A stretch of DNA of 34,300 nt from positions 1 to 34,300 of the forward strand of contig CAJOND010000029.1 of NCBI GenBank assembly GCA_905236675.1, in the 5' to 3' direction. Numbering within the stretch: the stretch's first letter is position 1; every line of letters starts with the position of its first letter. The position numbers and the translations under genes are program-made. This DNA comes from Candidatus Rifleibacteriota bacterium (GTDB taxonomy: Bacteria; Muiribacteriota; Ozemobacteria; Ozemobacterales; Ozemobacteraceae). Below, piece by piece: positions 23,464 through 31,481 of this stretch. The notes beneath the pieces were generated by a model. That model saw only the letters and a program-made list of their open reading frames with translations. It was not told the DNA's origin and did no database searches.

Positions 23464-24891
23464 ATGGCTGATAATTTTTTTGGAAAATTATTTGGTGGGG
23501 ATGATAAAAAGACCACACCTCCTGCAAATGCACATAAACCTGCTCAACCAGCTACTATGCCGCCTCGGCCGATAAATCCTGCTATTTCGAATTATCAGCC
23601 GCCCAGGCAGAATCCTGCTGCTGTTCCTCCGAGACCATCACCTCAATCTCAGGTTCCTCCTTCTCCAAGACCTGCAGCTGCTAGCCCAGCACCACAAAGG
23701 CCAGTTCCTCCAAAGCCCCCTATGAACTCAAATATGGGTGGAATGAGTGGTGGTTATCAGCCGAATTTTCAGCGTGCTGCTTCTAATGAAACTATTAGCA
23801 GTGGACACTCTAACGTTCAGGAAGGCGAACTTACAATTGATGATCTCTTAAAGCTTATTGTTGACAAGGCTGGGTCTGACCTTCATCTGACCGTTGATTC
23901 TCCGCCTATGTTAAGGCTTCAAGGCAAGCTGTGGCCAACTGATTTACCTCCTTTAACTCCGAAGGAATTACGCCGACTTGTCTATAATTTTTTAACTAAT
24001 GATCAGCGTGAAAAACTAGAAAGAGATTTAGAACTTGATATTTCTTACGAATTAAAGGGCGTTGCTCGTTACCGATGTAATATTTTCTTTACTAGATTAG
24101 GTATGGGTGCGGTATTCCGTGTTATTCCTACCCGTATAAAAACACTTGCAGAATTACGTTTGCCCATGGTTCTTGGGGATTTAGCAAGAAGAAACAAAGG
24201 CTTGATTCTTGTAACTGGTCCTACTGGTTCTGGTAAGTCTACTACTTTGGCAGCAATGGTTGATCAGGTCAACAATGAAAGACAAGATCATATTCTTACA
24301 ATTGAAGACCCGATAGAATTTGTTCACAAGCATAAACAATGTATTGTGAACCAGCGTGAAATAGGTCCGAATACCAAATCATTTGCAAATGCTTTACGTT
24401 CAGCATTGCGCGAAGACCCAGATATTATTCTGGTCGGTGAAATGCGTGACTATGAAACAATATCTCTCGCAGTAACAGCTGCTGAAACAGGTCACTTGGT
24501 TTTTGCAACTTTGCATACTCCTTCAGCTGCACAGTCGGTAGACCGTATCGTTGACGTTTTCCCTGCACACCAGCAGGCTCAGATTAGAACTCAGCTAGCA
24601 GATGCTTTGCAAGGAATAATTGCTCAACAGCTTATTCCAACAGTTGATGGCCAAAGACGAGAATGTGCTTTGGAAATAATGATTAATACTCCAGCTGTTG
24701 CAAATCTTATTCGTGATAATAAGACTTTCCAGCTTACATCAATTATGCAGACCAGTAAACAACAGGGTATGCAGACTATGGACCAGGCGTTGATGGACTT
24801 GGTAAAATCCAGGAAAATCAGTCCACAGGAAGCTTATAGAAGAGCATTAGATAAAAAGGCTTTTGAACAATATAAGCCACGAGATTTCTAA
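23464..24891 (+). CDS. pilT: Twitching motility/retraction ATPase PilT with long Pro-rich N-terminus
   Basis: 475 residues, about 120 longer than usual PilT. The extra part is N-terminal (~18-110) and rich in Pro/Ala/Gln/Ser (PPRPINPAISNYQPPRQNP and similar), a disordered leader. The core begins ~118 (LTIDDLLKLIVDKAGSDLHL) and is complete: Walker A GPTGSGKSTT (~252), DHILTIEDPIEFVH, Walker B EDPDIILVGEMRD (~317-329), TGHLVFATLHTPSA (His box), and VANLIRDNKTFQL, equivalent to the AIRNLIRE retraction motif. It powers type IV pilus disassembly at the inner membrane. The gene is preceded at three bases by the PilB-like pseudo-ATPase and followed by two hairpins. Confidence 0.95.
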   Translation: MADNFFGKLFGGDDKKTTPPANAHKPAQPATMPPRPINPAISNYQPPRQNPAAVPPRPSPQSQVPPSPRPAAASPAPQRPVPPKPPMNSNMGGMSGGYQPNFQRAASNETISSGHSNVQEGELTIDDLLKLIVDKAGSDLHLTVDSPPMLRLQGKLWPTDLPPLTPKELRRLVYNFLTNDQREKLERDLELDISYELKGVARYRCNIFFTRLGMGAVFRVIPTRIKTLAELRLPMVLGDLARRNKGLILVTGPTGSGKSTTLAAMVDQVNNERQDHILTIEDPIEFVHKHKQCIVNQREIGPNTKSFANALRSALREDPDIILVGEMRDYETISLAVTAAETGHLVFATLHTPSAAQSVDRIVDVFPAHQQAQIRTQLADALQGIIAQQLIPTVDGQRRECALEIMINTPAVANLIRDNKTFQLTSIMQTSKQQGMQTMDQALMDLVKSRKISPQEAYRRALDKKAFEQYKPRDF

Positions 24892-24898
24892 AATAAAG

Positions 24899-24940
24899 AA
24901 TACGGCATAGCCATATTTAAGACTAAGCCGTATTTTTTTT
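24899..24940 (+). terminator. Rho-independent terminator of pilT
   Basis: AATACGGCATAG (24899-24910) pairs with CTAAGCCGTATT (24923-24934) with one A-A mismatch, followed by a T run. Confidence 0.88.
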
Positions 24941-24956
24941 ATTTACTCAATTAATA

Positions 24957-24987
24957 AACAGCACCCGTTAGAAAGGTGCTGTTTTTA
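24957..24987 (-). terminator. Hairpin between convergent genes
   Basis: AACAGCACC and GGTGCTGTT pair perfectly around nine bases. T-rich sequence follows on both strands (TTTTTATAT on plus, TTTATTAATT on minus). It probably ends the minus-strand gene stopping at 24999 and backs up the pilT terminator. Confidence 0.7.
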
Positions 24988-24998
24988 TATATGGGTTA

Positions 24999-27260
24999 TT
25001 ATTTCTTTTTCTTTTTCTTTTTATCTTCTAAGACTCTGACTGCAAGATTTCTATCATTAACTCGGAAGAATAATCTTATTTTTCTAAGTAAACCAGAAAA
25101 GTCTTCAACTTCTACAAGTATAGAAGGAAAATCATTTTCTTCTAGTTCTTCTGGTAGAGTTAAATTATAAAGTGGACGTGTTTCAGACCTAAGTTTGAAA
25201 TATATTTCTCCATTTATGTTTTTAGTTATATCTATCTTTTGTTCCTGAGATAAATTTTCTCCATCATCTATATTAGGAACATCTAATCTTATAATTCCAC
25301 CTCTTATTCCTGTATGGAAAACTTGTGCGGTACTAGTTATACTTCCTTTATTATTAACAAAAGCTTCGCAATTATCAGCGTTGCTCCATTTAACATTGTC
25401 ATCTGTCCAGACATCAAGTTTGTATTCTACATCTGTTTTAATAAAAAAATCGCCACTGTTTTCTAATAAAGCTTCCATTTTTTGGAAGGTTCCGTTGCGT
25501 TTACCGATAATTCCAGGTTGAGAATTATAATCTTTTGAACCATCTTCATTTGTATCAGAGCAAAAGTAGTCTTCTACTCTCACGTTTTGATTTATGAATT
25601 TTAAATCATGATTTAGTATGGTTCTATAAACATAACTAAAATCTTCTTTTTTTTCTGTTTTTATCGTTTTGTCATTTATTGAAAAAACAGTAAAATAAGG
25701 TTTGAACAAAGGAGTTTGGGCTATCGCTTTGTAGTTATATTCAGGTCCAAGATTTTCTACAAATGTTTTGTAATCATCTTCATTTGTATGACCATTTAAT
25801 TGTTCATAAAGACTGGAATTGCTTATTTTTGCTGAACTAGAGGCTACACAAGGAGGGAAAAACAATTGAGCACCAGTTTTGACTTCTGTAATTCTTATGA
25901 TAATATTTGGGTTATCGTTATCATAAACAGCCAAGGAGGCTTTATCTTTTCCTTCTCCTAGGTTTTCACTGAGTTTTCGTTTATCTATCCAATCTTTTGC
26001 TGTAGAAGGTGTGTTTCCTAAATCTATATTTTCAGAGTATCCATAAGCATTTTCAGGACTGTTTTCTCTAATATTAAAACAGCTTGGATTAAGATTTCCA
26101 TCTCCTTCACTGTCTCCATCTTTTGCGAATATACAATATCTGAGTTGGCCTACGTAATGAGGCATATATATAGCATCTTCTAAACAATCTTTCTTATATT
26201 TATAACCAGTTGGCTTATCATCTTTAACTTGATTAAATTCAACTGATTTGATTTTTTTTATTTTTTCTGAAATATCCCATCTTTCACAATCTTTCCAGGA
26301 CTGTCCATCTAGTGGACAATCATAAATTCTGCCTAAAGTATATTTTGCATAAACTTCTTTACTATAATTATCTTTTATTTCTACTCTTGGGCATGCATAC
26401 CAATCGCCGGTAGTACAAGATCTTTCTTTAACCATTTCTGCATCAGGTTCTAATGCATCTAAAGGCATAAAATTAAAATTAATAACAGGAGGGGTTCTGT
26501 CTTTGCATAATATTTCTATATAATTTTCCTTACTTCCTACTTCTTGATATTTGTCCGGAATTCCTATTTCTTCAGCTTCAACTATTGTTGATTTATCTAA
26601 AATATTGTCTTTAAAACTTGAATAAATGTTGTTTGCTCCATAAGCATGGCCATTTGCACATTTTTTCCCGCATAAACTTTTGCAGTCACGGCAAGATAAT
26701 GCATCTGGTTTATATTCTTTAAATTTGTCTACATATCTATAGCCGCCTTCCATGCATAAAAACAGTATGTTTGCGCCAGGAGTTACTGCATTGTATTCAT
26801 AAGGGAAGCCTTTTATTACAATTGGGTATTTGGTGTTATCAGGTTCTTCGATAATATTATTATCAGTTTTTTCTTTTGAATCACTGTCTTCTTTTTCATC
26901 TTTATTTATTTTGTCTGTTAAATAAAAATACTCGTTAAAAAAATCTTTAAATTCTATTTCATCGTCAGTCAGAACAGCATGTTCTAAAAAGCTGTTAAAA
27001 TATTTTTTTGCAGTAGATTTATTAACATAACTTTCTGGTATGCCGTCTTCGTACACTATTGGATATGGAGTATTTTTTTTCTGATAAGGGTCAAGATTTA
27101 AAATAACATCTTCGAATGTTTCTAGATTCCGACCATCATTGCTATCTAATATTCTCAGTTTAGAAAGATATTTTTCCATTGGAGTTTTATTGTCTGCCAA
27201 GCTTATATTGCTTATTAAAATTAAGCCTAAAAAACTAACGAAAACTCGTTTAAATTTCAT
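24999..27260 (-). CDS. Large Cys-containing secreted protein with poly-Lys tail, unknown
   Basis: 753 residues. The signal peptide is 1-22 (FKRVFVSFLGLILISNIS, cleavage near LA-DN). The mature protein is acidic and rich in Asp/Asn/Lys/Tyr, with several Cys pairs (CRDCKSLCGKKCANGH around 188-203, later CTTGDWYACP and others) that would suit disulfides in the periplasm or outside. I recognise no enzymatic motif. The C-terminus ends in seven consecutive lysines (LEDKKKKKKK). It has a strong ribosome binding site (AAGGAGAG) and its own -10 (27305-27310). It lies downstream of the mechanosensitive channel on the same strand. Surface or envelope function is inferred only from export. Confidence 0.75.
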   Translation of the reverse strand: MKFKRVFVSFLGLILISNISLADNKTPMEKYLSKLRILDSNDGRNLETFEDVILNLDPYQKKNTPYPIVYEDGIPESYVNKSTAKKYFNSFLEHAVLTDDEIEFKDFFNEYFYLTDKINKDEKEDSDSKEKTDNNIIEEPDNTKYPIVIKGFPYEYNAVTPGANILFLCMEGGYRYVDKFKEYKPDALSCRDCKSLCGKKCANGHAYGANNIYSSFKDNILDKSTIVEAEEIGIPDKYQEVGSKENYIEILCKDRTPPVINFNFMPLDALEPDAEMVKERSCTTGDWYACPRVEIKDNYSKEVYAKYTLGRIYDCPLDGQSWKDCERWDISEKIKKIKSVEFNQVKDDKPTGYKYKKDCLEDAIYMPHYVGQLRYCIFAKDGDSEGDGNLNPSCFNIRENSPENAYGYSENIDLGNTPSTAKDWIDKRKLSENLGEGKDKASLAVYDNDNPNIIIRITEVKTGAQLFFPPCVASSSAKISNSSLYEQLNGHTNEDDYKTFVENLGPEYNYKAIAQTPLFKPYFTVFSINDKTIKTEKKEDFSYVYRTILNHDLKFINQNVRVEDYFCSDTNEDGSKDYNSQPGIIGKRNGTFQKMEALLENSGDFFIKTDVEYKLDVWTDDNVKWSNADNCEAFVNNKGSITSTAQVFHTGIRGGIIRLDVPNIDDGENLSQEQKIDITKNINGEIYFKLRSETRPLYNLTLPEELEENDFPSILVEVEDFSGLLRKIRLFFRVNDRNLAVRVLEDKKKKKKK

Positions 27261-27274
27261 AAAAAACTCTCCTT

Positions 27275-27295
27275 CAGTTTAATATCTATTAACTG
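27275..27295. promoter_or_regulatory. Near-palindrome in the leader of the secreted protein gene
   Basis: CAGTTTAATATCTATTAACTG is a 21-base inverted repeat with one bulged base. It lies between the -10 at 27305-27310 and the AAGGAGAG at 27267-27274 of the minus-strand gene. It could be an operator or an mRNA hairpin that covers the ribosome binding site. Confidence 0.35.
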
Positions 27296-27304
27296 ATACT
27301 TTTA

Positions 27305-27310
27305 ATTATA
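27305..27310 (-). promoter_or_regulatory. -10 box of the 753-residue secreted protein gene
   Basis: TATAAT on the minus strand, 44 bases before the ATG at 27260. A -35-like TTACTA lies 17 bases upstream and is weak. It suggests the gene can be transcribed independently of the channel gene. Confidence 0.5.
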
Positions 27311-27349
27311 ACTTACAAATCTAATATTAGTAACTAAAATAATGTTTAT

Positions 27350-28501
27350 TTATTCTTTTTTTGTTTCCTTTACTGGTACAAGCTGATTAATACTTGAAGG
27401 CATTTCTTTTATATACAAATCTCGTTGTGGGAATGGAATAGAAATATTGTTTTCTTTAAACTTCTTGTCTATTTCATACATTAATTCATCTTGAGTTTTC
27501 CACATATTGGCTATATCTCTAACCCAGCATCGTAGTTCAAAATTCAAAGAACTATCTCCAAATTCAGTAAAAACAACACTAGGTGCTGGATCTCTTAAAA
27601 CAATAGAATGTTCGTCAGCTATTTTCAAAAGGACTTTTTTAACTAGTTCTGTATCGGTTCCATAAGCAACGCCGACTTTAATTGTAAAACGAGTTCGGCG
27701 GTTAGTCATTGTCCAGTTATTAACTGTTCCAGAAACCAAGTCAGAGTTCGGAACTATCATTTCAGCGTTTGCGAAGGTTTGAACAATAGTTGCTCGTAGA
27801 CCCATATGCTTTACTGTTCCCCAGGTTCCGTTTACTACTACTATATCTCCTACTTTAATAGAACGTTCAAATAATAGTATTAAACCGCTTGCAAAGTTAT
27901 TTACTATGTTCTGTAAGCCGAAACCGATACCAACACCCAAGGCACCAATGATTACTGCCAGATTCTGGAAACTAATACCCAAAACTCCCATAGCGACAGC
28001 TATTGCTAAAAGGTAGAAAGAGTAATATATCAAACGGTTTATTGATATGCCTACTCCTTCCTCTATGTTTCTGCTAGGATAAAAATTCTTTTCGAGAGTA
28101 GTCCTGACACACCAAGAGATACAAAGAACAAAATAGAATAGAAATACAGCCCAGAAAACGTTTCCTACAGTAATTTTTATATCCTGTACAGTGAAGCCTA
28201 ATGACAATATAGATTTGGCTCCTAATATGGTATTATCATAGAAACCCCAGGCGGATAGAATTCCTGCAAATACCAGGAAAATCACTATTATAGAAATAAA
28301 AGTATTGCATTGATTTATAATCAGAGCAATATCAGGAATGATTTTCTTTAAGTATTTTTCAATATAAATATTTGTAAAAAAACTTTTTATGCAGCCTTTA
28401 AGAAAATCTAGGGTTATCCATGCTAACAAAGCAATTAAAACACTCTTGAGCGTTATGTGAAAAGTATGATTTGCTAATGCTGTGTAACCAGCAATTTGCA
28501 T
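27350..28501 (-). CDS. MscS-type channel domain, C-terminal half of a split MscK-like gene
   Basis: 383 residues from the first ATG (28501), inner membrane. The pore region is unmistakable: NLAVIIGALGVGIGFGLQNI followed by VNNFASGLILLFERSIKVGD, the MscS TM3 and beta-domain start. Then come VKHMGLRATIVQTFANAEMI, VPNSDLVSG and the alpha/beta C-terminal domain. Four or more helices precede the pore. The ATG falls in the middle of a hydrophobic helix. The frame is open upstream to 28657, and the extra residues (INLVNKVIGIFLILAFI) complete that helix, but there is no start codon or ribosome binding site. The upstream same-strand gene (28594-29778) supplies the signal peptide, coiled-coil and first helices of a MscK/YjeP-like protein in another frame, overlapping this frame at 28594-28657. 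One protein broken by a single frame change is the best reading. Confidence 0.88.
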   Translation of the reverse strand: MQIAGYTALANHTFHITLKSVLIALLAWITLDFLKGCIKSFFTNIYIEKYLKKIIPDIALIINQCNTFISIIVIFLVFAGILSAWGFYDNTILGAKSILSLGFTVQDIKITVGNVFWAVFLFYFVLCISWCVRTTLEKNFYPSRNIEEGVGISINRLIYYSFYLLAIAVAMGVLGISFQNLAVIIGALGVGIGFGLQNIVNNFASGLILLFERSIKVGDIVVVNGTWGTVKHMGLRATIVQTFANAEMIVPNSDLVSGTVNNWTMTNRRTRFTIKVGVAYGTDTELVKKVLLKIADEHSIVLRDPAPSVVFTEFGDSSLNFELRCWVRDIANMWKTQDELMYEIDKKFKENNISIPFPQRDLYIKEMPSSINQLVPVKETKKE

Positions 28502-28593
28502 AATAAATGCTAATATAAGGAAGATACCGATTACTTTATTTACAAGATTGATTTTTAGATTTTCTTCTTTTATAGACTCAGATTCATTACTTT

Positions 28594-29778
28594 TTATTTT
28601 AGGAAATATACTCCTGCTATAAGAGAAACTATTGCTAATATTAATCTGGATAAAGCACTAGGAATATCAGCTAAGTCAAAAATCTTATAAAGTATATAAA
28701 GAATAAATACTAAAGTAACGCAGGCTTTTAAACTTTTATTCGATATTTTCCCGCAAATAATAATTCCAGCAGCGATACAAATCAAAATTGTGTAAGCCAG
28801 TTTGACCAATGAAGGAAAATTGTCTAATAAAAATGGTATTCCGAATAAAACACTAAATATAATACTTGAAGATATATAATTCTTGTGGAGAAAATTTAGA
28901 TTAAATCCAGCAAGAAAATTATCTTGAACATTTTTTAAATATAATCCCAAAACAATGAATACAATTAGTTGTAAGATAAAAACCCAGCCATAACTATCAT
29001 AAATTTCATTGAAACTTTGTTTTTCATCTTTTTTTTCTGCTTTATTATTAAACAGCTCTTTTAATTCATCAAAATACTTACTTGAAAGCATTGCATTATG
29101 AGATTTTTTGAAAAGACGGCTTTGAAGTTCTTTTATAAATTTTTCTGTATCTTCAATTAGTTTATTTATATCTTTATCTAATTCATTTATTCTCTGATTA
29201 AGCTCTGATATAGGTATGTCAGCACCATCAAAAAGGGCTAAAGCCGCTTCAATTGTTTTGTCGCCTGTATCAAAAACTTCTTCGGCGTTTTTATTGTTTA
29301 TAAAACTGCTTTGATTTTTGAGACCTGCCCAATATTCTTTTCTAGAGGTCCAGTCATTGTGTAATGTTCCAATTTTATTCAGTTTTTTTACAACTTGTTC
29401 TTTAAGGTTAGAGCAGATTTCAGAATATATTGCTATTTCGCTTTTCAAAGTTCTCATGCTGTCAATGTCTGTGTTTTTTGACAACCTTTTATCTTTGAAT
29501 TTCTGACTGCATTGATTTATATATTCTCTAGATGAATTATAAGTTTTTTCAAGGGAAGTAATCTCAGTTTGTTCTTTTAATTCAATTTCAAGATTTTTTC
29601 TTTCATCTTCATATTTTTCAGATTCATTAAATAGCTTTTGTATATCGTTTATTTCTTCAACTTTGGGTTGAACTTCTACAGTTTCCTCTTCTTGAGCAAA
29701 CAAATTTTGAGAAGATAGAAAAAAAATAGATATAAAAATTAAAAAGACAAAAGATACTCTTAAATATTTCTTTAACAT
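28594..29778 (-). CDS. N-terminal half of a MscK-like channel: signal peptide, coiled coil, helices
   Basis: 394 residues. The signal peptide (KKYLRVSFVFLIFISIFFLS, cleavage near FAQ-EE) is followed by a periplasmic coiled-coil region (~40-250, heavy in Glu/Lys/Leu heptads such as NQRINELDKDINKLIEDTEK). About five hydrophobic helices follow (~265-394: WVFILQLIVFIVLGLYL, SIIFSVLFGIPFLL, LAYTILICIAAGIIICG, ACVTLVFILYILYKIFD, LSRLILAIVSLIAGVYFLK). This is the layout of the N-terminal part of MscK/YjeP (MscM), with no channel domain of its own. It ends abruptly at the membrane helix, and the neighbouring frame continues with the rest. A good AGAGGTG precedes the ATG. Confidence 0.8.
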   Translation of the reverse strand: MLKKYLRVSFVFLIFISIFFLSSQNLFAQEEETVEVQPKVEEINDIQKLFNESEKYEDERKNLEIELKEQTEITSLEKTYNSSREYINQCSQKFKDKRLSKNTDIDSMRTLKSEIAIYSEICSNLKEQVVKKLNKIGTLHNDWTSRKEYWAGLKNQSSFINNKNAEEVFDTGDKTIEAALALFDGADIPISELNQRINELDKDINKLIEDTEKFIKELQSRLFKKSHNAMLSSKYFDELKELFNNKAEKKDEKQSFNEIYDSYGWVFILQLIVFIVLGLYLKNVQDNFLAGFNLNFLHKNYISSSIIFSVLFGIPFLLDNFPSLVKLAYTILICIAAGIIICGKISNKSLKACVTLVFILYILYKIFDLADIPSALSRLILAIVSLIAGVYFLK

Positions 29779-29828
29779 TAAAATTCACCTCTTTATTTAT
29801 TCTGTTTGCATTATAACATAATCTTAAA

Positions 29829-30677
29829 CTACTTAAAATCTGCTATTACAATTTCTGGTAAATTAAAGAATCTTGCTTTCAAATGGCTGCATCCAATTCC
29901 ACTTGAAACAAACATAGTTTTCCCTTTTTTTTCATAAAATCCTTTGTTATATATTCCTTTATATCCTCTAGGTTTAGCAAGTGGTCCTAAACCTGGAATA
30001 TAAACTTGTCCTCCGTGAGTATGCCCTGCAAAAGTCATATTTACACTATTGGGTATTAATTTAAAAATTAAAGGAGAATGTGTGAAAGCTATAATTGGTT
30101 TTTCAGCATTATTAAATGCTTTTTTAATATTGTGCCTTCTATCGGTAAAATCTCCTATTCCAACGATAGTCAAAGATTTGTCTCTTATTTTTATTCTGAC
30201 ATTGCTATTTTGAAGAATTTTTATATTACTGTCTTTTAGGTTCTCAGAAAGGATTTTTATAGATTTTCCATGTAGTTCATGATTCCCCATAACCATATAG
30301 ACTCCATATTTTGCTTTAAGCCCGGTTAATAATTTGGCTATTTCCTTTGCTTCCATGGTTTTATTCATGAACATGTCTACAACTACATAATCACCACCAA
30401 GCAGAATTATGTCGGCATTCTGTTCATTTACTGTTTTTATTAGCTTCAAGAAATAAGCTTTTTCGTTTTGACATATATGTAAGTCTGTTAAATAAGCCAC
30501 TCTGATACCCTTTAATTCAGGGTCTTTAATTGTTAAATTTTTGACAATTAAAAGGTTTGGTTCGATAAAAAATATCCAAATTACTAAAAAGCTGACTATT
30601 AAAATGAACAGAAGTATTAATACTAATACTTTCTTGTTTTTTGCAGCTTTGAAGATATTAAGGATACGTTTTCTCAT
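29829..30677 (-). CDS. Membrane-anchored metallophosphoesterase (YaeI-like)
   Basis: 282 residues. One N-terminal membrane helix (~17-37) is followed by a calcineurin-like phosphoesterase with all five signature blocks: TDLH (64-67), GGDYV (94-98), GNHELH (131-136), TH (199-200) and GHTHGG (218-223). These ligate two metals. Members of this YaeI/YkuE-like group act on lipid-linked or phospho-substrates at the membrane; the real substrate is not determined by sequence. The ribosome binding site is poor (AAGG well upstream of the ATG at 30677). A gap of 50 bases separates it from the MscK-like gene, so it may be the first gene of that minus-strand transcript. Confidence 0.9.
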   Translation of the reverse strand: MRKRILNIFKAAKNKKVLVLILLFILIVSFLVIWIFFIEPNLLIVKNLTIKDPELKGIRVAYLTDLHICQNEKAYFLKLIKTVNEQNADIILLGGDYVVVDMFMNKTMEAKEIAKLLTGLKAKYGVYMVMGNHELHGKSIKILSENLKDSNIKILQNSNVRIKIRDKSLTIVGIGDFTDRRHNIKKAFNNAEKPIIAFTHSPLIFKLIPNSVNMTFAGHTHGGQVYIPGLGPLAKPRGYKGIYNKGFYEKKGKTMFVSSGIGCSHLKARFFNLPEIVIADFK

Positions 30678-30778
30678 TGTTTATGATGTTTAAATACCTT
30701 GTTAGAATAGTAAATTAAGATTTCTTTTTTTTTTTTTATTATATGTTAAAAAATAGTTAAAAAAATATCAATTCTTTC

Positions 30779-30850
30779 CGAAAAGGCTTATGGATTTGTT
30801 TGCCTCCTTATTTTTCGGGCCGAGTAATTAGACTCGGCTTCTTTTGTTTT
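30779..30850 (+). ncRNA. Candidate structured RNA ending in a terminator
   Basis: CCGAAAAGGC (30779-30788) pairs with GCC (30802-30804) and TTTTCGG (30812-30818). Immediately after it, GCCGAGT (30819-30825) pairs with ACTCGGC (30832-30838), followed by TTCTTTTGTTTT. This is two hairpins back to back, the second a good terminator. No plus-strand gene ends here, so it could terminate a small RNA; its promoter is not identified. I see no match to a riboswitch class that I know. Confidence 0.35.
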
Positions 30851-30893
30851 AGCTCACTTCCTCCATACTTCTGAATTGGGTAATACCACCCAT

Positions 30894-30924
30894 CACTAAC
30901 CACTAACCACTAACCACTAACCAC
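30894..30924. repeat. Tandem heptamer CACTAAC x4
   Basis: Four perfect copies of CACTAAC followed by CAC. Confidence 0.95.
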
Positions 30925-30941
30925 GCCAAGCTTCGCTTGGC
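30925..30941. repeat. Perfect short hairpin
   Basis: GCCAAGC, TTC, GCTTGGC: a 7-bp stem with a 3-base loop, directly after the heptamer repeats. There is no T run on the plus strand, so it is not an obvious terminator. Confidence 0.85.
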
Positions 30942-30957
30942 TGTTCGCTCTATTGCT

Positions 30958-31086
30958 CTCAATTCTCATTTCTACCTCTGCTCTGTGCAGTCTACCCATT
31001 GTCATAAACGTAATTCTTTCAGGGCTAAAGCCCATACGCTATCCTTTTTATGACAAATGTGTAGACTTTTCTCAATTCTCATTTCT
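30958..31086. repeat. 16-bp direct repeats flanking repeat copy 2
   Basis: CTCAATTCTCATTTCT occurs at 30958-30973 and again at 31071-31086, bracketing the 41-bp repeat. Its layout resembles a duplicated target or slippage product, but it is too long and far apart to be a simple transposon footprint. Confidence 0.7.
31024..31064 (+). repeat. 41-bp dispersed repeat, copy 2
   Basis: Same element as at 17424-17464 (37 of 41 positions identical). In this copy the left end extends to GGGCTAAAGCCC, a perfect small palindrome (31022-31033). Confidence 0.8.
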
Positions 31087-31299
31087 CACCTTTCAGTTTT
31101 CAGTTCTCCTTCCGCTCTGTTGCTCTCTAAAAAGACATAAAAAGGACAAAAGACAACCGACTAAGGACAAACGTTACTTACAAGAGAGGCAAAGAGAAAT
31201 GTTGGCTTTGCAAACTTTCGATTTATTGATTATTTTCGCTAGTTTGAGCACTAAAACAATCCTCTCCTCCCTCCTCTCTCATCTCTTCTCTCTCTAAAA

Positions 31300-31345
31300 G
31301 GTTAGTCGTAAAAACATACTCCAGCTCTAAAAAGCTGGTTTAACC
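31300..31345 (+). repeat. Nested inverted repeat
   Basis: GGTTA (31300-31304) can pair with TAACC (31341-31345) outside an inner CCAGCT/AGCTGG hairpin (31321-31326 and 31333-31338). It may be a structured RNA or weak terminator ahead of the autotransporter promoter. Confidence 0.4.
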
Positions 31346-31411
31346 TCAGACTATCGTTTACTAAAACAATCCCCTCTGCTCTGTTGCTCTACTGCTCTCT
31401 GCTCTAAATAA

Positions 31412-31440
31412 TTGAGTACAAACTACCTCTATGGTAGAAT
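31412..31440 (+). promoter_or_regulatory. Sigma-70-type promoter of the autotransporter
   Basis: TTGAGT (31412-31417), a 17-base spacer, and TAGAAT (31435-31440). Transcription would start near 31447, leaving about 35 bases with GGAG (31469-31472) nine bases before ATG 31482. Confidence 0.7.
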
Positions 31441-31481
31441 ATTCACGAACTATTACAAAGGATACTTCGGAGTCGAGAACC

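Larger units (their letters stand above)
30678..31411. other. Repeat-rich non-coding region
   Basis: About 730 bases with no believable gene. From left to right it holds a run of 13 T (30725-30737), two stacked hairpins (30779-30850), four heptamer repeats (30894-30921), a short perfect hairpin (30925-30941), a 16-bp direct repeat (30958-30973 and 31071-31086), the second 41-bp repeat copy (31024-31064), repeated GCTCTGTTGCTCT phrases (about 31115 and 31378), a 13-bp direct repeat ACTAAAACAATCC (31250-31262 and 31360-31372) and a nested inverted repeat (31300-31345). Long pyrimidine tracts lie on the plus strand. An open frame at 30953-31297 is read through these repeats and is not credible. 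Confidence 0.7.

Noticed and set aside
24976..25170. 64-codon plus-strand open frame
   Set aside because: It is antisense to the lysine-coding end of the secreted protein gene; poly-Phe and poly-Ser result from reading AAA/GAA codons backwards.
30894..30941. CRISPR-like tandem repeats
   Set aside because: Units are seven bases with no spacers; no cas genes are in the window.
30953..31297. 114-codon open frame on the plus strand
   Set aside because: It is read straight through direct repeats, a dispersed repeat and pyrimidine tracts, has no ribosome binding site and gives a Leu/Ser/Phe-rich peptide typical of chance translation.
31431..31481. Upstream ATG for the autotransporter
   Set aside because: It overlaps the -10 box and has no ribosome binding site, and the ESPR consensus begins at the ATG at 31482.
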